From the NCBI RefSeq assembly GCF_010667645.1, contig NZ_WHZV01000009.1, positions 1 to 64,000 of the forward strand: 64,000 bases of DNA. Direction: 5' to 3'. The notes under the pieces were generated by a model. It did no database searches and was not told where the DNA came from. It was given only the letters and a program-made list of their open reading frames with translations. Numbering within the stretch: position 1 is the stretch's first letter; each line of letters opens with the position of its first letter. Positions 35,526-45,771 of this stretch are shown here, piece by piece. The position numbers were made by a program, and so were the translations under genes. Origin of the DNA: Bifidobacterium platyrrhinorum (GTDB lineage: Bacteria; Actinomycetota; Actinomycetes; Actinomycetales; Bifidobacteriaceae).

Positions 35526-36182
35526 ATGGCAAACGTTACTCTGAACGTCACTGATCCCCAGGGTCAGGCCGCCGGCTCCGTCGAGGCCCCGGCCGAGCTC
35601 TTCGGCTTCTCCGCCGAAGAGGTCCAGTCCCGCATCCCGCTGATCCACCAGGTCGTCATCGCGCAGCTGGCCGCCGCCCGTCAGGGCACCCACGCGACCA
35701 AGACCCGCGCCAACGTCTCCGGTGGCGGCAAGAAGCCGTGGAAGCAGAAGGGCACCGGCCGCGCTCGTCAGGGCTCGACCCGCGCTCCGCAGTGGTACCA
35801 CGGTGGCGTCGTGTTCGGCCCGCAGCCGCGCGACTACACCCAGCGCACCCCCAAGAAGATGAAGGCCGCCGCCCTCAAGTACGTGCTGTCCGACCGCGCC
35901 AACGCCGGTCGTGTGGCCGTCGTCGACTTCGGCATCGGTGAGACCCCGTCCACCAAGGCCGCCGTCGCCGCGCTCAAGCCGGTCATCGGCGAGAAGTTCG
36001 CGACCATCGCGTTCACCCGCGACCAGATCAACGAGTGGCTGTCCGTGCGCAACCTTCCGAACGTTCACCCGATCTTCGTCGATCAGCTCAACACGTACGA
36101 CGTGGTGACCGCGCAGTACGTCGTCTTCACCAAGGAGGCCTTCGAGGCCTTCGTGGCGGCGAAGACCAAGAAGGAGGCCTGA
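35526..36182 (+). CDS. rplD: 50S ribosomal protein L4
   Basis: 218 residues. The conserved exit-tunnel loop is present around [34 protein letters not shown] (about 60-100). L4 binds 23S rRNA and in some bacteria represses its own operon. The ATG lies 6 nt after the rplC stop with its ribosome-binding site inside rplC. The C-terminus ends in a short KTKKEA tail. Confidence 0.98.
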   Translation: MANVTLNVTDPQGQAAGSVEAPAELFGFSAEEVQSRIPLIHQVVIAQLAAARQGTHATKTRANVSGGGKKPWKQKGTGRARQGSTRAPQWYHGGVVFGPQPRDYTQRTPKKMKAAALKYVLSDRANAGRVAVVDFGIGETPSTKAAVAALKPVIGEKFATIAFTRDQINEWLSVRNLPNVHPIFVDQLNTYDVVTAQYVVFTKEAFEAFVAAKTKKEA

Positions 36183-36187
36183 TTTTC

Positions 36188-36484
36188 ATGGTCGCTATTC
36201 ACAAGCCGGCTCACGACATCATCATCAAGCCCGTCGTGTCCGAGAAGAGCTACGCCGCTTCCGATCGTGGCCAGTACACCTTCGTGGTGGCCCCGAACGC
36301 GAACAAGGTGCAGATCAAGCAGGCTATCGAGCAGATCTTCAACGTCAAGGTGACGAAGGTCAACACCCTCAACCGCGAGGGCAAGCGCACCCGCACCCGC
36401 ACCGGCTTCGGCCGTCGCGTGGCCGAGAAGCGCGCCATCGTGTCCGTGGCCGAGGGCCAGACCATCGACATCTTCGGTAACTGA
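36188..36484 (+). CDS. rplW: 50S ribosomal protein L23
   Basis: 98 residues. Starts [21 protein letters not shown] and contains [26 protein letters not shown], the L23 fold that docks trigger factor and SRP at the tunnel exit. The start at 36188 is supported by AAGGAGG at the end of rplD, 5 nt after whose stop it begins. Confidence 0.97.
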   Translation: MVAIHKPAHDIIIKPVVSEKSYAASDRGQYTFVVAPNANKVQIKQAIEQIFNVKVTKVNTLNREGKRTRTRTGFGRRVAEKRAIVSVAEGQTIDIFGN

Positions 36485-36520
36485 AGGCTAGCCGAGAAAA
36501 GTTAAAGGAAGAACTACATT

Positions 36521-37351
36521 ATGGCTATCCGCGTTTATAAGCCGACGACCGCAGGCCGCCGTAACGCGTCCGTCTCGGACTTCTCCGAACTGACGCGTTC
36601 CACGCCTGAGAAGTCGCTGGTTCGCAAGCTGTCCAAGACCGGCGGTCGCAACTCCTACGGCCGTATGACCTCCCGCCACCGCGGCGGCGGCCACAAGCGC
36701 CAGTACCGTCTCATCGACTTCCGTCGCTGGGACAAGGACGGCGTGCCGGCCAAGGTCGCCCACATCGAGTATGACCCGAACCGTACCGCCAACATCGCCC
36801 TCCTGCACTACGCGGACGGCGAGAAGCGCTACATCATCGCGCCGAAGGGCATCAAGCAGGGCGACGTCATCGAGACCGGCGCCCAGGCCGACATCAAGCC
36901 GGGCAACAACCTGCCGCTGCGCAACATCCCGACCGGTACCATCGTGCACGCGATCGAGCTCAAGCCGCTGGGCGGCGCCAAGATCGCCCGCTCCGCCGGT
37001 GCCGCCGTGCAGCTCGTCGCGAAGGACGGCGCCTACGCCCAGCTGCGTATGCCGTCCGGCGAGATCCGCAACGTCGACGCGCGCTGCCGCGCGACCGTCG
37101 GCGAGGTCGGCAACGAGGACCACGCCAACGTGCAGCTCGGCAAGGCCGGCCGCGCCCGTTGGATGGGCAAGCGCCCGATCACCCGTGGTGAGTCCATGAA
37201 CCCGGTCGACCACCCGCACGGCGGTCGTACCCGCGGTGGCAAGCCGCCGGTTTCCCCGTGGGGCAAGGGCGAGGTTCGTACCCGTCGTCCGAAGAAGGCT
37301 TCGAACAAGATGATCGTTCGTCGTCGTCCGAATGGCAAGAACCGCAAGTAA
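36521..37351 (+). CDS. rplB: 50S ribosomal protein L2
   Basis: 276 residues. Contains the universally conserved [24 protein letters not shown] segment near the C-terminus with the His implicated in subunit association and peptidyl-transferase structure. The basic C-terminal tail ends [18 protein letters not shown] precedes the ATG. Confidence 0.98.
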   Translation: MAIRVYKPTTAGRRNASVSDFSELTRSTPEKSLVRKLSKTGGRNSYGRMTSRHRGGGHKRQYRLIDFRRWDKDGVPAKVAHIEYDPNRTANIALLHYADGEKRYIIAPKGIKQGDVIETGAQADIKPGNNLPLRNIPTGTIVHAIELKPLGGAKIARSAGAAVQLVAKDGAYAQLRMPSGEIRNVDARCRATVGEVGNEDHANVQLGKAGRARWMGKRPITRGESMNPVDHPHGGRTRGGKPPVSPWGKGEVRTRRPKKASNKMIVRRRPNGKNRK

Positions 37352-37366
37352 GGAAGATTCGAAGAG

Positions 37367-37645
37367 ATGACTCGTAGCATCAAGAAGGGCCCCTTCGTCG
37401 ACGCCCACTTGCAGAAGAAGGTCGACGAGCAGAACGAGAAGGGCACCAAGAACGTCATCAAGACGTGGTCCCGCCGTTCGATGATCACCCCTGACTTCAT
37501 CGGACACACGTTCGCTGTCCACGATGGTCGCAAGCACGTCCCGGTGTTCGTCACCGAGGCGATGGTCGGCCACAAGCTCGGTGAGTTCGCCCCCACGAAG
37601 ACCTTCAAGGGTCACGTGAAGGACGACAAGAAGGCCCGCCGCTAA
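37367..37645 (+). CDS. rpsS: 30S ribosomal protein S19
   Basis: 92 residues, standard length. Begins [19 protein letters not shown] and contains [29 protein letters not shown] and the [13 protein letters not shown] end typical of S19 in the 30S head. Starts 15 nt after rplB. Confidence 0.98.
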   Translation: MTRSIKKGPFVDAHLQKKVDEQNEKGTKNVIKTWSRRSMITPDFIGHTFAVHDGRKHVPVFVTEAMVGHKLGEFAPTKTFKGHVKDDKKARR

Positions 37646-37660
37646 AGGAGAGAATGACTT

Positions 37661-38020
37661 ATGGAAGCTAAAGCAATCGCTCGTCACGTCCGCGTGACGC
37701 CGCGCAAGGCTCGCCGCATGGTCGACCTCATCCGAGGCAAGCAGGCGACCGAAGCCATCACCATCCTCAAGTTCGCTCCCCAGGACGCGTCCCTGCCGGT
37801 TCGCAAGGTCCTCGAGAGCGCCATCGCCAACGCGCGCGTCAAGGCCGACAAGGCCGGCGAGCCGTTCCGAGAGGATGACCTCGTCATCAAGGAGACCTAC
37901 GTGGACGAGGGCGTGACGCTGAAGCGTTTCCGCGCTCGTGCCCAGGGCCGTGCCGCTCGTATCAACAAGCGCACCTCCCACATCACGGTCGTCGTCGCCA
38001 ACAAGGAAGGAAACCGCTAA
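37661..38020 (+). CDS. rplV: 50S ribosomal protein L22
   Basis: 119 residues. [27 protein letters not shown] opens the protein, and the tunnel-lining hairpin ends with [33 protein letters not shown] lies upstream. It sits between rpsS and rpsC as in other bacteria. Confidence 0.98.
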   Translation: MEAKAIARHVRVTPRKARRMVDLIRGKQATEAITILKFAPQDASLPVRKVLESAIANARVKADKAGEPFREDDLVIKETYVDEGVTLKRFRARAQGRAARINKRTSHITVVVANKEGNR

Positions 38021-38022
38021 AG

Positions 38023-38823
38023 ATGGGTCAGAAGATCAATCCCTTTGGCTACCGCCTGGGCGTCACCGAAAACCACCGTTCCAAGTGGTTCTCCGATTCC
38101 AACAAGGTCGGCGAGCGTTACAGCGACTTCGTCCTTGAGGATGACAAGATCCGCAAGGAGATGAACAAGGACCTCGAGCGCGCCGGCGTGAGCAAGATCG
38201 TCATCGAGCGCACCCGCGACCGCGTCCGCGTCGACATCCACACCGCCCGTCCGGGCATCGTGATCGGCCGCCGCGGCGCCGAGGCCGAGAAGGTCCGCGC
38301 CAAGCTCGAGAAGCTGACCGGCAAGCAGGTCCAGCTCAACATCTTCGAGGTCAAGAACGCCGCGCTGGACGCCCAGCTCGTCGCTCAGGGCATCGCGGAG
38401 CAGCTGACCAACCGCGTCACCTTCCGCCGTGCGATGCGCAAGGCCCAGCAGGACGCCATGCGCGCCGGCGCCAAGGGCATCCGCATCAAGCTCTCCGGCC
38501 GTCTCGGCGGTGCGGAAATGAGCCGTTCCGAGTTCTACCGCGAGGGCCGCGTTCCGCTGCAGACCCTCCGCGCCCTCATCGATTACGGCTTCTTCGAGGC
38601 CAAGACGACCTACGGCCGCATCGGCGTCAAGGTCTGGATCTACAAGGGCGACATGACCGAACGTGAGTTCGAAGAGCAGCAGGCCCAGCAGAACAACCGT
38701 CCCGGCCGTCGCGGCGATCGCCGTCCGCGCCGTGGCAACCGTAACGCCGGTGCCGCCCGCAACGCCGAGGCCCCCAAGGCCGAGGCCGCCGAGGCTCCCG
38801 CTGCCACGGAAACGAAGGAGTGA
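38023..38823 (+). CDS. rpsC: 30S ribosomal protein S3
   Basis: 266 residues, longer than the ~230 of E. coli. The KH domain with [25 protein letters not shown] and the C-terminal domain with [29 protein letters not shown] are intact. The extra ~50 residues at the C-terminus are low complexity: an Arg/Gly/Asn-rich part then an Ala/Glu/Pro-rich end. The ATG is 2 nt past the rplV stop. Confidence 0.98.
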   Translation: MGQKINPFGYRLGVTENHRSKWFSDSNKVGERYSDFVLEDDKIRKEMNKDLERAGVSKIVIERTRDRVRVDIHTARPGIVIGRRGAEAEKVRAKLEKLTGKQVQLNIFEVKNAALDAQLVAQGIAEQLTNRVTFRRAMRKAQQDAMRAGAKGIRIKLSGRLGGAEMSRSEFYREGRVPLQTLRALIDYGFFEAKTTYGRIGVKVWIYKGDMTEREFEEQQAQQNNRPGRRGDRRPRRGNRNAGAARNAEAPKAEAAEAPAATETKE

Positions 38824-38829
38824 GCAAGA

Positions 38830-39249
38830 ATGCTTATCCCAAAGAGGACCAAGTACCGCAAGCAGCACCGCCCCGTGCGTTCTGGCATGTCCAAGGGCGG
38901 CAACGAGATCAACTTCGGTGATTACGGCATCCAGGCGCTGGCCCCGGCCTACGTGACCAACCGCCAGATCGAGGCCGCGCGTATCGCCATGACCCGCTAC
39001 ATCAAGCGTGGTGGCCGCGTGTGGATCACGATCTTCCCGGATCGCCCCCTGACCAAGCACCCGCTCGGCGCCCGAATGGGTTCCGGTAAGGGTACGCCTG
39101 AGTTCTGGATCGCCAACATCCACCCCGGTCGCGTCATGTTCGAGATCGGTGGTGTGTCCGAGGACGTCGCCAAGGAAGCCCTTCGCCGCGCCATCGACAA
39201 GCTCCCCATGAAGTGCCGTGTGATTGCTCGTGAAGGCGGTGACATCTGA
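38830..39249 (+). CDS. rplP: 50S ribosomal protein L16
   Basis: 139 residues. Begins [15 protein letters not shown] and has the [27 protein letters not shown] region that contacts the A-site tRNA. AAGGAG lies at the end of rpsC, 6 nt upstream of the ATG after a TGA. Ends GGDI directly before rpmC. Confidence 0.98.
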   Translation: MLIPKRTKYRKQHRPVRSGMSKGGNEINFGDYGIQALAPAYVTNRQIEAARIAMTRYIKRGGRVWITIFPDRPLTKHPLGARMGSGKGTPEFWIANIHPGRVMFEIGGVSEDVAKEALRRAIDKLPMKCRVIAREGGDI

Positions 39250-39250
39250 T

Positions 39251-39499
39251 ATGGCAGTCGGAACCGAAGAGTACTCCATCAAGAACCTCAATGAGAAGAC
39301 CAACGCGGAGATCGAGGACTTCCTGAAGAAGTCCAAGGAAGAGCTGTTCAACCTGCGCTTCCAGTCCGCCACCGGTCAGCTCGAGAACACGGCCCGTCTC
39401 AAGGCCGTCAAGCACGACATCGCCCGCATGTACACCGTGCTGCGCGAGCGCGAGCTTGGCATCACCACCGAGCCGGCCGCAGAAGCTAAGGAGCAGTGA
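39251..39499 (+). CDS. rpmC: 50S ribosomal protein L29
   Basis: 82 residues. The L29 helical pair is visible in [55 protein letters not shown]. The ATG at 39251 starts one base after the rplP stop, so coupling is likely. A short Ala/Glu tail follows the fold. Confidence 0.96.
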   Translation: MAVGTEEYSIKNLNEKTNAEIEDFLKKSKEELFNLRFQSATGQLENTARLKAVKHDIARMYTVLRERELGITTEPAAEAKEQ

Positions 39500-39501
39500 T
39501 C

Positions 39502-39771
39502 ATGGCTGAAGAGCAGCAGGAGCGCAACTTCCGCAAGGTTCGCCGCGGCTATGTCGTGTCCGACAAGATGGACAAGACCATCACCGTGGAGCTCGAGAAG
39601 CGTTCGACCCACCCGCTGTACGGCAAGGTCGTCCGCACCACCAAGAAGGTCAAGGCCCATGACGAACACAACGAGGCGCACATTGGCGACCTCGTGAGTA
39701 TCATGGAGACTCGTCCTCTGAGCAAGACCAAGCGTTGGCGCCTCGAGTCGATCATCGAGCGCGCCAAGTAA
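39502..39771 (+). CDS. rpsQ: 30S ribosomal protein S17
   Basis: 89 residues. Core [44 protein letters not shown] and [18 protein letters not shown] are typical of S17. The ATG at 39502 is 8 nt beyond AAGGAG; an in-frame GTG at 39496 is too close to that site. It ends the S10-type block before a 113-nt gap. Confidence 0.97.
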   Translation: MAEEQQERNFRKVRRGYVVSDKMDKTITVELEKRSTHPLYGKVVRTTKKVKAHDEHNEAHIGDLVSIMETRPLSKTKRWRLESIIERAK

Positions 39772-39799
39772 AAAAATAAGTTCGGCAAGGCTCGCCGTC

Positions 39800-39851
39800 C
39801 ACCGGGCGCGGTTAGATAGATGTTCTGTGCGTCTATCCGCCGCGCCCGGTG
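39800..39851 (+). promoter_or_regulatory. strong intra-operon hairpin between rpsQ and rplN
   Basis: Outer arms CACCGGGCGCGG (39800-39811) and CCGCGCCCGGTG (39840-39851) are perfectly complementary over 12 bp; inner arms GATAGA (39815-39820) and TCTATC (39832-39837) extend the stem. It sits in the only wide gap of the block, at the position that separates the S10 and spc operons in E. coli. It may be a partial terminator, an RNA-processing site or an r-protein binding leader. Confidence 0.65.
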
Positions 39852-39884
39852 TGCGGGGAGAACCAGCTCGGCTAAGGAGAATCA

Positions 39885-40253
39885 ATGATTCAGCAGGAAA
39901 CGCGGCTTCATGTCGCCGACAACACGGGTGCCAAGGAACTCCTTGCCATCCGCGTGCTCGGTGGTTCGAAGCGACGCTATGCCGGCCTGGGCGACGTCAT
40001 CGTCGCCTCGGTCAAGGACGCGATCCCTGGCGGATCGGTCAAGAAGGGTGACGTGGTCAAGGCCGTCGTCGTCCGTACCGTCAAGGAGTCCCGTCGTGTC
40101 GACGGCTCCTACATCAAGTTCGACGAGAACGCCGCGGTGATTCTCGGCTCCGGCCGTGAACCCAAGGGCACTCGTATCTTCGGACCGATCGCTCGTGAGC
40201 TGCGCGACAAGAAGTTCATGCGCATCGTGTCCCTCGCCCCGGAGGTGATCTGA
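39885..40253 (+). CDS. rplN: 50S ribosomal protein L14
   Basis: 122 residues, standard length. [37 protein letters not shown] and [29 protein letters not shown] are the L14 signature. TAAGGAGAATCA precedes the ATG. First gene of the spc-like segment. Confidence 0.98.
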   Translation: MIQQETRLHVADNTGAKELLAIRVLGGSKRRYAGLGDVIVASVKDAIPGGSVKKGDVVKAVVVRTVKESRRVDGSYIKFDENAAVILGSGREPKGTRIFGPIARELRDKKFMRIVSLAPEVI

Positions 40254-40254
40254 C

Positions 40255-40590
40255 ATGGTAGCCAAGATCAAGAGCGGCGACCAGGTGAAGGTCATCCGCG
40301 GCAAGGACCGCGGCAAGGAGGGCAAGGTGCTTCGCGTCCTGCCCAACGACCGTCTGATCGTCGAAGGCGTCCAGATCGTCAAGAAGCACGTGCGCGCCAC
40401 CCAGCAGGGCCAGCAGGCCGGCATCGTCTCCGTCGAGGCGCCGATCCATCGCTCCAACGTGATGGTCATCGACCCGGAGACCGGCAAGCCGACCCGCGTG
40501 GGCGTGATCGTGAAGGAAGAGGCGCGTGACGGCAAGGTGAAGACCGTGCGCGTGCGCGTCGCCAAGAAGTCCGGAAAGGAGCTGGCATGA
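40255..40590 (+). CDS. rplX: 50S ribosomal protein L24
   Basis: 111 residues. The KOW motif is [29 protein letters not shown] near the N-terminus; the middle part is [25 protein letters not shown]24 initiates 50S assembly. It begins 1 nt after rplN and overlaps rplE by 4 nt. Confidence 0.97.
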   Translation: MVAKIKSGDQVKVIRGKDRGKEGKVLRVLPNDRLIVEGVQIVKKHVRATQQGQQAGIVSVEAPIHRSNVMVIDPETGKPTRVGVIVKEEARDGKVKTVRVRVAKKSGKELA

Positions 40591-41162
40591 CCGACACCAC
40601 TACCGTCGAAGCGCCGGCCACCCCGCGCTTGAAGGTGCAGTACAACGAGCAGATCATCCCGGAGCTCGAGAAGGAGTTCAAGTACTCCAACCCGATGCAG
40701 GTCGCTCGCGTCCAGAAGGTCGTCGTCTCCATGGGTGTCGGTGCCGCCGCTCGCGACTCCAAGCTCATCGAAGGCGCCGTCAAGGACCTCACCCTGATCA
40801 CCGGCCAGAAGCCGAAGATCACCAAGGCCAAGAAGTCCGTCGCGCAGTTCCACCTGCGTGAGGGCCAGGCCATCGGCGCGTACGTCACCCTGCGTGGCGA
40901 CCGCATGTGGGAGTTCCTCGATCGTCTGCTGACCATGGCGCTGCCGCGCATCCGCGATTTCCGCGGCATCAACGGCCACCAGTTCGACGGCCAGGGCAAC
41001 TACAACTTCGGCCTCACCGAGCAGTCCATGTTCCACGAGATCGATCCGGATTCGATCGATCACCAGCGCGGTATGGACATCACCGTGGTGACCAGCACCA
41101 AGGACGACAAGGAAGCCTACGCGCTGCTCAAGCACCTCGGCTTCCCCTTCAAGGAGAACTGA
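40587..41162 (+). CDS. rplE: 50S ribosomal protein L5
   Basis: 191 residues. Contains [63 protein letters not shown] and the FPEI-like end [16 protein letters not shown]5 binds 5S rRNA. The ATG overlaps the rplX stop (ATGA) and AAAGGAG lies within rplX. The N-terminal 10 residues are an added Thr/Val tail. Confidence 0.98.
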   Translation: MTDTTTVEAPATPRLKVQYNEQIIPELEKEFKYSNPMQVARVQKVVVSMGVGAAARDSKLIEGAVKDLTLITGQKPKITKAKKSVAQFHLREGQAIGAYVTLRGDRMWEFLDRLLTMALPRIRDFRGINGHQFDGQGNYNFGLTEQSMFHEIDPDSIDHQRGMDITVVTSTKDDKEAYALLKHLGFPFKEN

Positions 41163-41163
41163 T

Positions 41164-41349
41164 ATGGCAAAAACCGCTCTTAAGAACAAGGCGGCCGGCA
41201 AGCCGAAGTTCAAGGTGCGCGCCTACACGCGTTGCCAGGTCTGCGGTCGTCCCCATTCCGTGTACCGCAAGTTCGGCCTGTGCCGCATCTGCCTTCGCGA
41301 GAAGGCCCACCGCGGCGAGCTGCCCGGCGTTACGAAGTCCAGTTGGTAA
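41164..41349 (+). CDS. rpsN: 30S ribosomal protein S14, zinc-binding type
   Basis: 61 residues, the short zinc (type Z) form. Four cysteines in [20 protein letters not shown] form the zinc ribbon, and the protein ends LPGVTKSSW as usual. A C-minus paralogue may exist elsewhere in the genome but is not in this window. It starts 1 nt after the rplE stop. Confidence 0.98.
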   Translation: MAKTALKNKAAGKPKFKVRAYTRCQVCGRPHSVYRKFGLCRICLREKAHRGELPGVTKSSW

Positions 41350-41377
41350 ACATCGACGCTGAAGGTCCGCGGCTGTA

Positions 41378-41401
41378 GCTCTCCTGGAGCCCCAGGGGAG
41401 C
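41378..41401 (+). other. hairpin between rpsN and rpsH
   Basis: GCTCTCCTGG (41378-41387) pairs with CCAGGGGAGC (41392-41401) through one wobble, around an AGCC loop. It lies in the 91-nt gap before rpsH and could tune expression of the downstream genes. Confidence 0.55.
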
Positions 41402-41440
41402 CGGCGGCGGAAACCACGGCGAGAAAGGGCATAAGCCCAC

Positions 41441-41839
41441 ATGACAATGACAGATCCGATCGCAGACATGCTTACGCGTCTGCGTAACGCGAGCGCGGCG
41501 AAGCACGAGACCGTGGACATGCCGTACTCCAAGTTCAAGAAGAACATCGCGGAGATCCTGAAGCGCGAAGGCTTCATCAAGGACTACACCGCCAAGGACG
41601 CCAAGGTCGGCCAGACCCTTGAGGTCACCCTCAAGTACGGCCCGAACGGCGAGCGTTCCATCCAGGGCATCAAGCGCATCTCCAAGCCGGGCCTGCGTCG
41701 CTACGCGAAGTCCGACTCCCTGCCGATGCCGCTCGGTGGCCTCGGCATCGCGATCATCTCGACCTCGTCGGGACTGCTGACCCAGAAGGAATGCCTCGAC
41801 CGAGGCATCGGCGGCGAGATCGTCGCCTACGTGTGGTGA
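41441..41839 (+). CDS. rpsH: 30S ribosomal protein S8
   Basis: 132 residues. [33 protein letters not shown] opens the protein and [27 protein letters not shown] closes it, both hallmarks of S8. In E. coli S8 represses the spc operon; whether the hairpin upstream binds S8 here is unknown. Confidence 0.98.
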   Translation: MTMTDPIADMLTRLRNASAAKHETVDMPYSKFKKNIAEILKREGFIKDYTAKDAKVGQTLEVTLKYGPNGERSIQGIKRISKPGLRRYAKSDSLPMPLGGLGIAIISTSSGLLTQKECLDRGIGGEIVAYVW

Positions 41840-41856
41840 GAAAGGAGAGCTGACAC

Positions 41857-42396
41857 ATGGCATCGCATATTGGTAAGCTCCCCATCGCCATCCCCGCTGG
41901 CGTTGAGGTCAAGATCGACGGTCAGAACTTCGAGGCCAAGGGCGCCAAGGGCTCCGATTCCTACGTCCTGCCGGAGGGCATCACCGCCGCCGTCGAGGGC
42001 AACGAGATCATCGTCACCCCGGCCGACGACCTGCGTCCGACCCGTGCCAAGCACGGTCTGGCCCGCTCCATCATGGCCGGCATGGTCAAGGGCGTGCACG
42101 ACGGCTACTCCAAGACCCTGGAGATCGTCGGCACCGGTTACCGCGCCGTCGCCAAGGGCAAGGGCATCGAGTTCTTCCTCGGCTACTCCCACACCATCAC
42201 CGTCAACCCGCCGGAAGGCATCACGCTCAAGGTGACCGACCCGACCCACGTGGTCGTCGAGGGCACCGACAAGCAGATGGTCGGTCAGGTTGCCGCCAAC
42301 ATCCGCAAGCTGCGCGCTCCGGAACCCTACAAGGGCAAGGGCGTCAAGTATGCCGGTGAGCATATTCTGCGCAAGGCTGGAAAGGCTGGTAAGTGA
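41857..42396 (+). CDS. rplF: 50S ribosomal protein L6
   Basis: 179 residues. Contains [53 protein letters not shown] and the C-terminal [29 protein letters not shown], the L6 signature near the factor-binding site. GAAAGGAGAG precedes the ATG, 17 nt after rpsH. Confidence 0.98.
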   Translation: MASHIGKLPIAIPAGVEVKIDGQNFEAKGAKGSDSYVLPEGITAAVEGNEIIVTPADDLRPTRAKHGLARSIMAGMVKGVHDGYSKTLEIVGTGYRAVAKGKGIEFFLGYSHTITVNPPEGITLKVTDPTHVVVEGTDKQMVGQVAANIRKLRAPEPYKGKGVKYAGEHILRKAGKAGK

Positions 42397-42397
42397 T

Positions 42398-42769
42398 ATG
42401 AGCGTCACTATTTTCGGTAAGGGCAAGAAGGTTGCGCGCCTGCGTCGTCACGCCCGCATCCGCAAGCACATCACCGGTACCGCCGAGCGTCCGCGCCTGG
42501 TGGTCACCCGTTCCAACCGCCACATGGTCGCCCAGATCGTCGACGACACCAAGGGCGTGACCCTGGTCTCCGCGTCGACCCTGACCGCCGAGTTCGCCGG
42601 TTTCGAGGGCACCAAGGTCGAGGCCGCCAAGAAGGTCGGCGAGCTCGTGGCCGAGAAGGCCAAGGCCGCCGGCATCGAGGCTGTCGTGTTCGACCGTGGT
42701 GGCAACAAGTACACCGGCCGTGTCGCCGCTGTCGCCGAAGGCGCCCGTGAGGGAGGTCTGGCACTGTGA
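42398..42769 (+). CDS. rplR: 50S ribosomal protein L18
   Basis: 123 residues from the ATG at 42398, one base after the rplF stop. [37 protein letters not shown] and [24 protein letters not shown] are typical. L18 carries 5S rRNA into the 50S subunit. The longer open frame upstream lies inside rplF and is not used. Confidence 0.97.
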   Translation: MSVTIFGKGKKVARLRRHARIRKHITGTAERPRLVVTRSNRHMVAQIVDDTKGVTLVSASTLTAEFAGFEGTKVEAAKKVGELVAEKAKAAGIEAVVFDRGGNKYTGRVAAVAEGAREGGLAL

Positions 42770-43518
42770 GCGAAGAAATGAAGGAAACCCAAGTGGCTGA
42801 AGAAACTCAGAACACTCAGGCTGCTCCGGCTGACGAGAACAACGCCAACGCCAACGACGAGCGTCGTGGCGGCCGCCGTGGCGGTCGCCGTGGCGAAGGC
42901 CGCCGTGGCGAGCGTCGCAACCGCCGCGAAGAGAACAAGGGCGATGAGCTCCTCGATCGCGTCGTGACGATCAACCGCGTGTCCAAGACCCACAAGGGTG
43001 GCCGTACGTTCAGCTTCGCCGCCCTCGTGGTGGTCGGCGACGGCAACGGCACCGTGGGTGTCGGCTACGGCAAGTCCCGTGAGGTCCCGGCCGCCATCGC
43101 CAAGGGCCAGCTGGACGCCAAGAAGCACATGTTCAGCGTGCCGCGCGTCCGCGGCACCGTCACCCACCCGGTGATCGGTCACGACGCCGCGGGCACCGTC
43201 CTGCTGCGTCCGGCCGCCCCCGGTACCGGCGTTATCGCCGGCGGCCCGGTGCGCGCCGTCATGGAGTGCGCCGGCATCACCGACGTGCTGACCAAGTCCA
43301 TGGGTTCGCCGACCGCGATCAACATGGTGCGTGCGACCGTCGACGCCCTCAAGCAGCTTGAGGAGCCGGAGGAGATCGCCGCCCGCCGTGGCCTGTCCCT
43401 CGAGGAAGTCGCCCCGGACGCGCTGCTGCGCGCCCGCGCCGCCGGCATCGCCGAGGCCCGCAAGGCCCGTGAAGAAGCCCAGGCCGCCAAGGCCGCCGAA
43501 GCTAAGGATGGTGAGTGA
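42766..43518 (+). CDS. rpsE: 30S ribosomal protein S5
   Basis: 250 residues, longer than the ~166 of E. coli. The core has [43 protein letters not shown] and [24 protein letters not shown]. The N-terminal ~55 residues are Glu/Asn/Arg/Gly-rich low complexity and the C-terminus adds an Ala/Glu/Lys tail. The GTG start overlaps the rplR stop by 4 nt; GGGAGG lies 10 nt upstream. Confidence 0.96.
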   Translation: MSEEMKETQVAEETQNTQAAPADENNANANDERRGGRRGGRRGEGRRGERRNRREENKGDELLDRVVTINRVSKTHKGGRTFSFAALVVVGDGNGTVGVGYGKSREVPAAIAKGQLDAKKHMFSVPRVRGTVTHPVIGHDAAGTVLLRPAAPGTGVIAGGPVRAVMECAGITDVLTKSMGSPTAINMVRATVDALKQLEEPEEIAARRGLSLEEVAPDALLRARAAGIAEARKAREEAQAAKAAEAKDGE

Positions 43519-43521
43519 TAC

Positions 43522-43704
43522 ATGGCTAACCTGAAGATCACGCTCCACCACGGTCTCGTGAACCGTACGCCCAAGCAGCGTGCCACCGCTCAGACCCTCG
43601 GTCTGAACAAGATCGGCAAGACCGTTGTCCGTCCGGACACCCCGGCCAACCGCGGTCTGGTGAACGTCGTTCGCCACCTGGTCACCGTCGAGGAGGTCGA
43701 CTGA
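43522..43704 (+). CDS. rpmD: 50S ribosomal protein L30
   Basis: 60 residues, usual length. [60 protein letters not shown] shows the L30 pattern (only fragments are needed: [11 protein letters not shown] and [12 protein letters not shown]). It lies between rpsE and rplO as in most bacteria. Confidence 0.97.
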   Translation: MANLKITLHHGLVNRTPKQRATAQTLGLNKIGKTVVRPDTPANRGLVNVVRHLVTVEEVD

Positions 43705-43706
43705 TT

Positions 43707-44159
43707 ATGGCAGACAACGAAATCCTGCAGATGCACGACCTGAAGCCCGCCCCGGGCGCCAACAAGGACCGTATCCGCGTTGGCCGTGGTGAGGGCTCCA
43801 AGGGCAAGACCGCGGGCCGCGGCGCCAAGGGCCAGACCAAGCGCACCAACGTGCGTCCTGGCTTCGAAGGCGGCCAGCTCCCGCTGTACATGCGCCTGCC
43901 GAAGCTCCGTGGCTTCAAGAACCCCTTCAAGGTCGAGTTCCAGGTCGTCAACATCGCGCGACTCGTCGAGCTCTTCCCGGAGGGTGGCGAGGTCTCCGCC
44001 GAGGACCTGGTCGCCAAGGGCGCCGTTCGCGGCAACGCCCCGGTGAAGGTCCTGGGCGACGGTGAGCTCACCGTCGCGTTCACGCTCAAGGGCGTGAAGG
44101 CCTCCGCTTCCGCCAAGGCCAAGATCGAGGCCGCCGGCGGCAGCGTCTCCGAGGACTGA
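43707..44159 (+). CDS. rplO: 50S ribosomal protein L15
   Basis: 150 residues. [35 protein letters not shown] at the N-terminus and [19 protein letters not shown] are diagnostic. A GAGGAGG site ends rpmD. It is the last gene before a strong terminator and the separately promoted secY segment. Confidence 0.98.
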   Translation: MADNEILQMHDLKPAPGANKDRIRVGRGEGSKGKTAGRGAKGQTKRTNVRPGFEGGQLPLYMRLPKLRGFKNPFKVEFQVVNIARLVELFPEGGEVSAEDLVAKGAVRGNAPVKVLGDGELTVAFTLKGVKASASAKAKIEAAGGSVSED

Positions 44160-44183
44160 TTCGGTCCCCGTGAGGTGAATCGA

Positions 44184-44232
44184 TGATTGACCCCCTTGCC
44201 GGATGCCCGGCGAGGGGGTCAATCGTGTTTTA
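44184..44232 (+). terminator. terminator after rplO
   Basis: GATTGACCCCCTTGCCGG pairs with CCGGCGAGGGGGTCAATC (about 44185-44224) to make an 18-bp stem with wobble pairs, followed by GTGTTTTAG. This separates the S10/spc block from secY. Confidence 0.8.
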
Positions 44233-44278
44233 GCGACGTTTATGAGCCGTGCCATGCCTGAAGTAGGCACGATGGGAT

Positions 44279-44309
44279 ATGCTCGTGCGTTAGCGTTCAA
44301 AACGAGCAT
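44279..44309 (+). promoter_or_regulatory. secY leader hairpin
   Basis: ATGCTCGT (44279-44286) and ACGAGCAT (44302-44309) form an 8-bp stem with a 15-nt loop, 44 nt before the secY start, in the region expected to hold the secY promoter. A smaller GTGCC/GGCAC stem lies just upstream. The promoter itself could not be fixed. Confidence 0.45.
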
Positions 44310-44352
44310 GTGTTGTATCGCGCCGTGGGGCGCGGCATAGGGAGGAATCCAG

Positions 44353-45687
44353 GTGAGGACGTTAATCCAGGCCCTGAGGACGAAGGAACTGAGGAAGAAG
44401 ATCCTCTTCGTCCTGTTCATCATCATCATCTATCGCATCGGATCGTTCATCCCCACCCCGGGCGTGGACTACACCGTCGTGCAGAAGTGCGTGGCGCCCC
44501 TGCAGGGCAGCCAGGAGAACTTCATCGGACTGGTGAACCTGTTCTCCGGCGGCGCCATGCTGCAACTGTCGATCTTCGCGCTCGGCGTCATGCCGTACAT
44601 CACCGCGTCCATCGTCGTGCAGCTGCTGCGCGTGGTCATCCCGCGCTTCGAGGCGCTGCACAAGGAGGGCCAGTCCGGTGAGGCCAAGCTGACCCAGTAC
44701 ACCCGTTACCTCACCATCGGCCTGGCGGTGCTGCAGTCCACCACCATCCTCGTCACCGCCCGTTCCGGCGCGCTGTTCAACTACGCCTGCTCCCAGGTCA
44801 TCCCCGACGGCTCCGTGTGGAACCTCATCGTCATGGTGCTCATCATGACCGGCGGCACCGGCCTGATCATGTGGATGGCCGAGCTCATCACCGACAAGGG
44901 CATCGGCCAGGGCATGTCCGTGCTCATCTTCATGTCCATCTGCTCCGGCTTCCTGCCGCAGCTGTGGGAGATCGGCTGGGGCACCAACGGCACCGACGGC
45001 GACTGGACCAAGTTCGCCATCGTCGTGTCCGTGCTCGTCGTCATCCTCATCTTCGTCGACTTCGTCGAGCTGTGCCAGCGCCGCATCCCGGTGCAGTACA
45101 CGCGCCGCATGATCGGCCGCAAGATGTACGGCGGCTCCTCCACCTACCTGCCGCTGAAGATCAACATGTCCGGCGTCATCCCGCCGATCTTCGCCTCCTC
45201 GATCCTCGCCATCCCGACCCTCATCGCGCAGTTCGGCAAGACCGACCAGAGCTGGGTCAAGTGGATCAACAGCAACCTGGCCGACACCACCTCCGTGTGG
45301 TACATCGCCCTGTACGCGCTGATGATCGTGTTCTTCTGCTTCTTCTACACGTCGATCACGTTCAACCCGGACGAGACCGCCGACAACATGAAGCAGTACG
45401 GCGGCTTCATCCCCGGCATCCGCGCCGGCAACGCCACCAGCCGCTACCTGAGCTACGTCATGAACCGACTCAACACCGTCGGCGCCGTCTACCTGCTGTT
45501 CGTGGCGCTCATCCCGACCGTCCTGATCATGGCGCTGGGCCTCAACACCAAGCTGCCGTTCGGCGGCACCACCATCCTGATCATCGCGGGCGTCGGCCTC
45601 GACACCCTGCGTCAGGCCAAGGCCCAGACCGAGCAGTTCCAGTACACCGGCTTCCTGTTCGAGAACACCGACCACAAGGAAGGCTGA
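44353..45687 (+). CDS. secY: preprotein translocase subunit SecY
   Basis: 444 residues with ten membrane helices. It forms the Sec protein-conducting channel. IIYRIGSFIPTPGVDY (first helix and lateral-gate side), GGAMLQLSIFALGVMPYITASIVVQLL (plug and second helix) and GIRAGNATSRYL (the C-terminal cytosolic loop) are recognisable. The GTG start follows AGGGAGGAATCCAG. It begins the secY-adk-infA stretch after a terminator. Confidence 0.98.
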   Translation: MRTLIQALRTKELRKKILFVLFIIIIYRIGSFIPTPGVDYTVVQKCVAPLQGSQENFIGLVNLFSGGAMLQLSIFALGVMPYITASIVVQLLRVVIPRFEALHKEGQSGEAKLTQYTRYLTIGLAVLQSTTILVTARSGALFNYACSQVIPDGSVWNLIVMVLIMTGGTGLIMWMAELITDKGIGQGMSVLIFMSICSGFLPQLWEIGWGTNGTDGDWTKFAIVVSVLVVILIFVDFVELCQRRIPVQYTRRMIGRKMYGGSSTYLPLKINMSGVIPPIFASSILAIPTLIAQFGKTDQSWVKWINSNLADTTSVWYIALYALMIVFFCFFYTSITFNPDETADNMKQYGGFIPGIRAGNATSRYLSYVMNRLNTVGAVYLLFVALIPTVLIMALGLNTKLPFGGTTILIIAGVGLDTLRQAKAQTEQFQYTGFLFENTDHKEG

Positions 45688-45771
45688 CCGACGGCTCCCC
45701 GCGACCGACACCGGCCGCGGGGAGCCCCTCGTTTTTCCCAACAAACCAACCACCACACGAAGGACACCATC

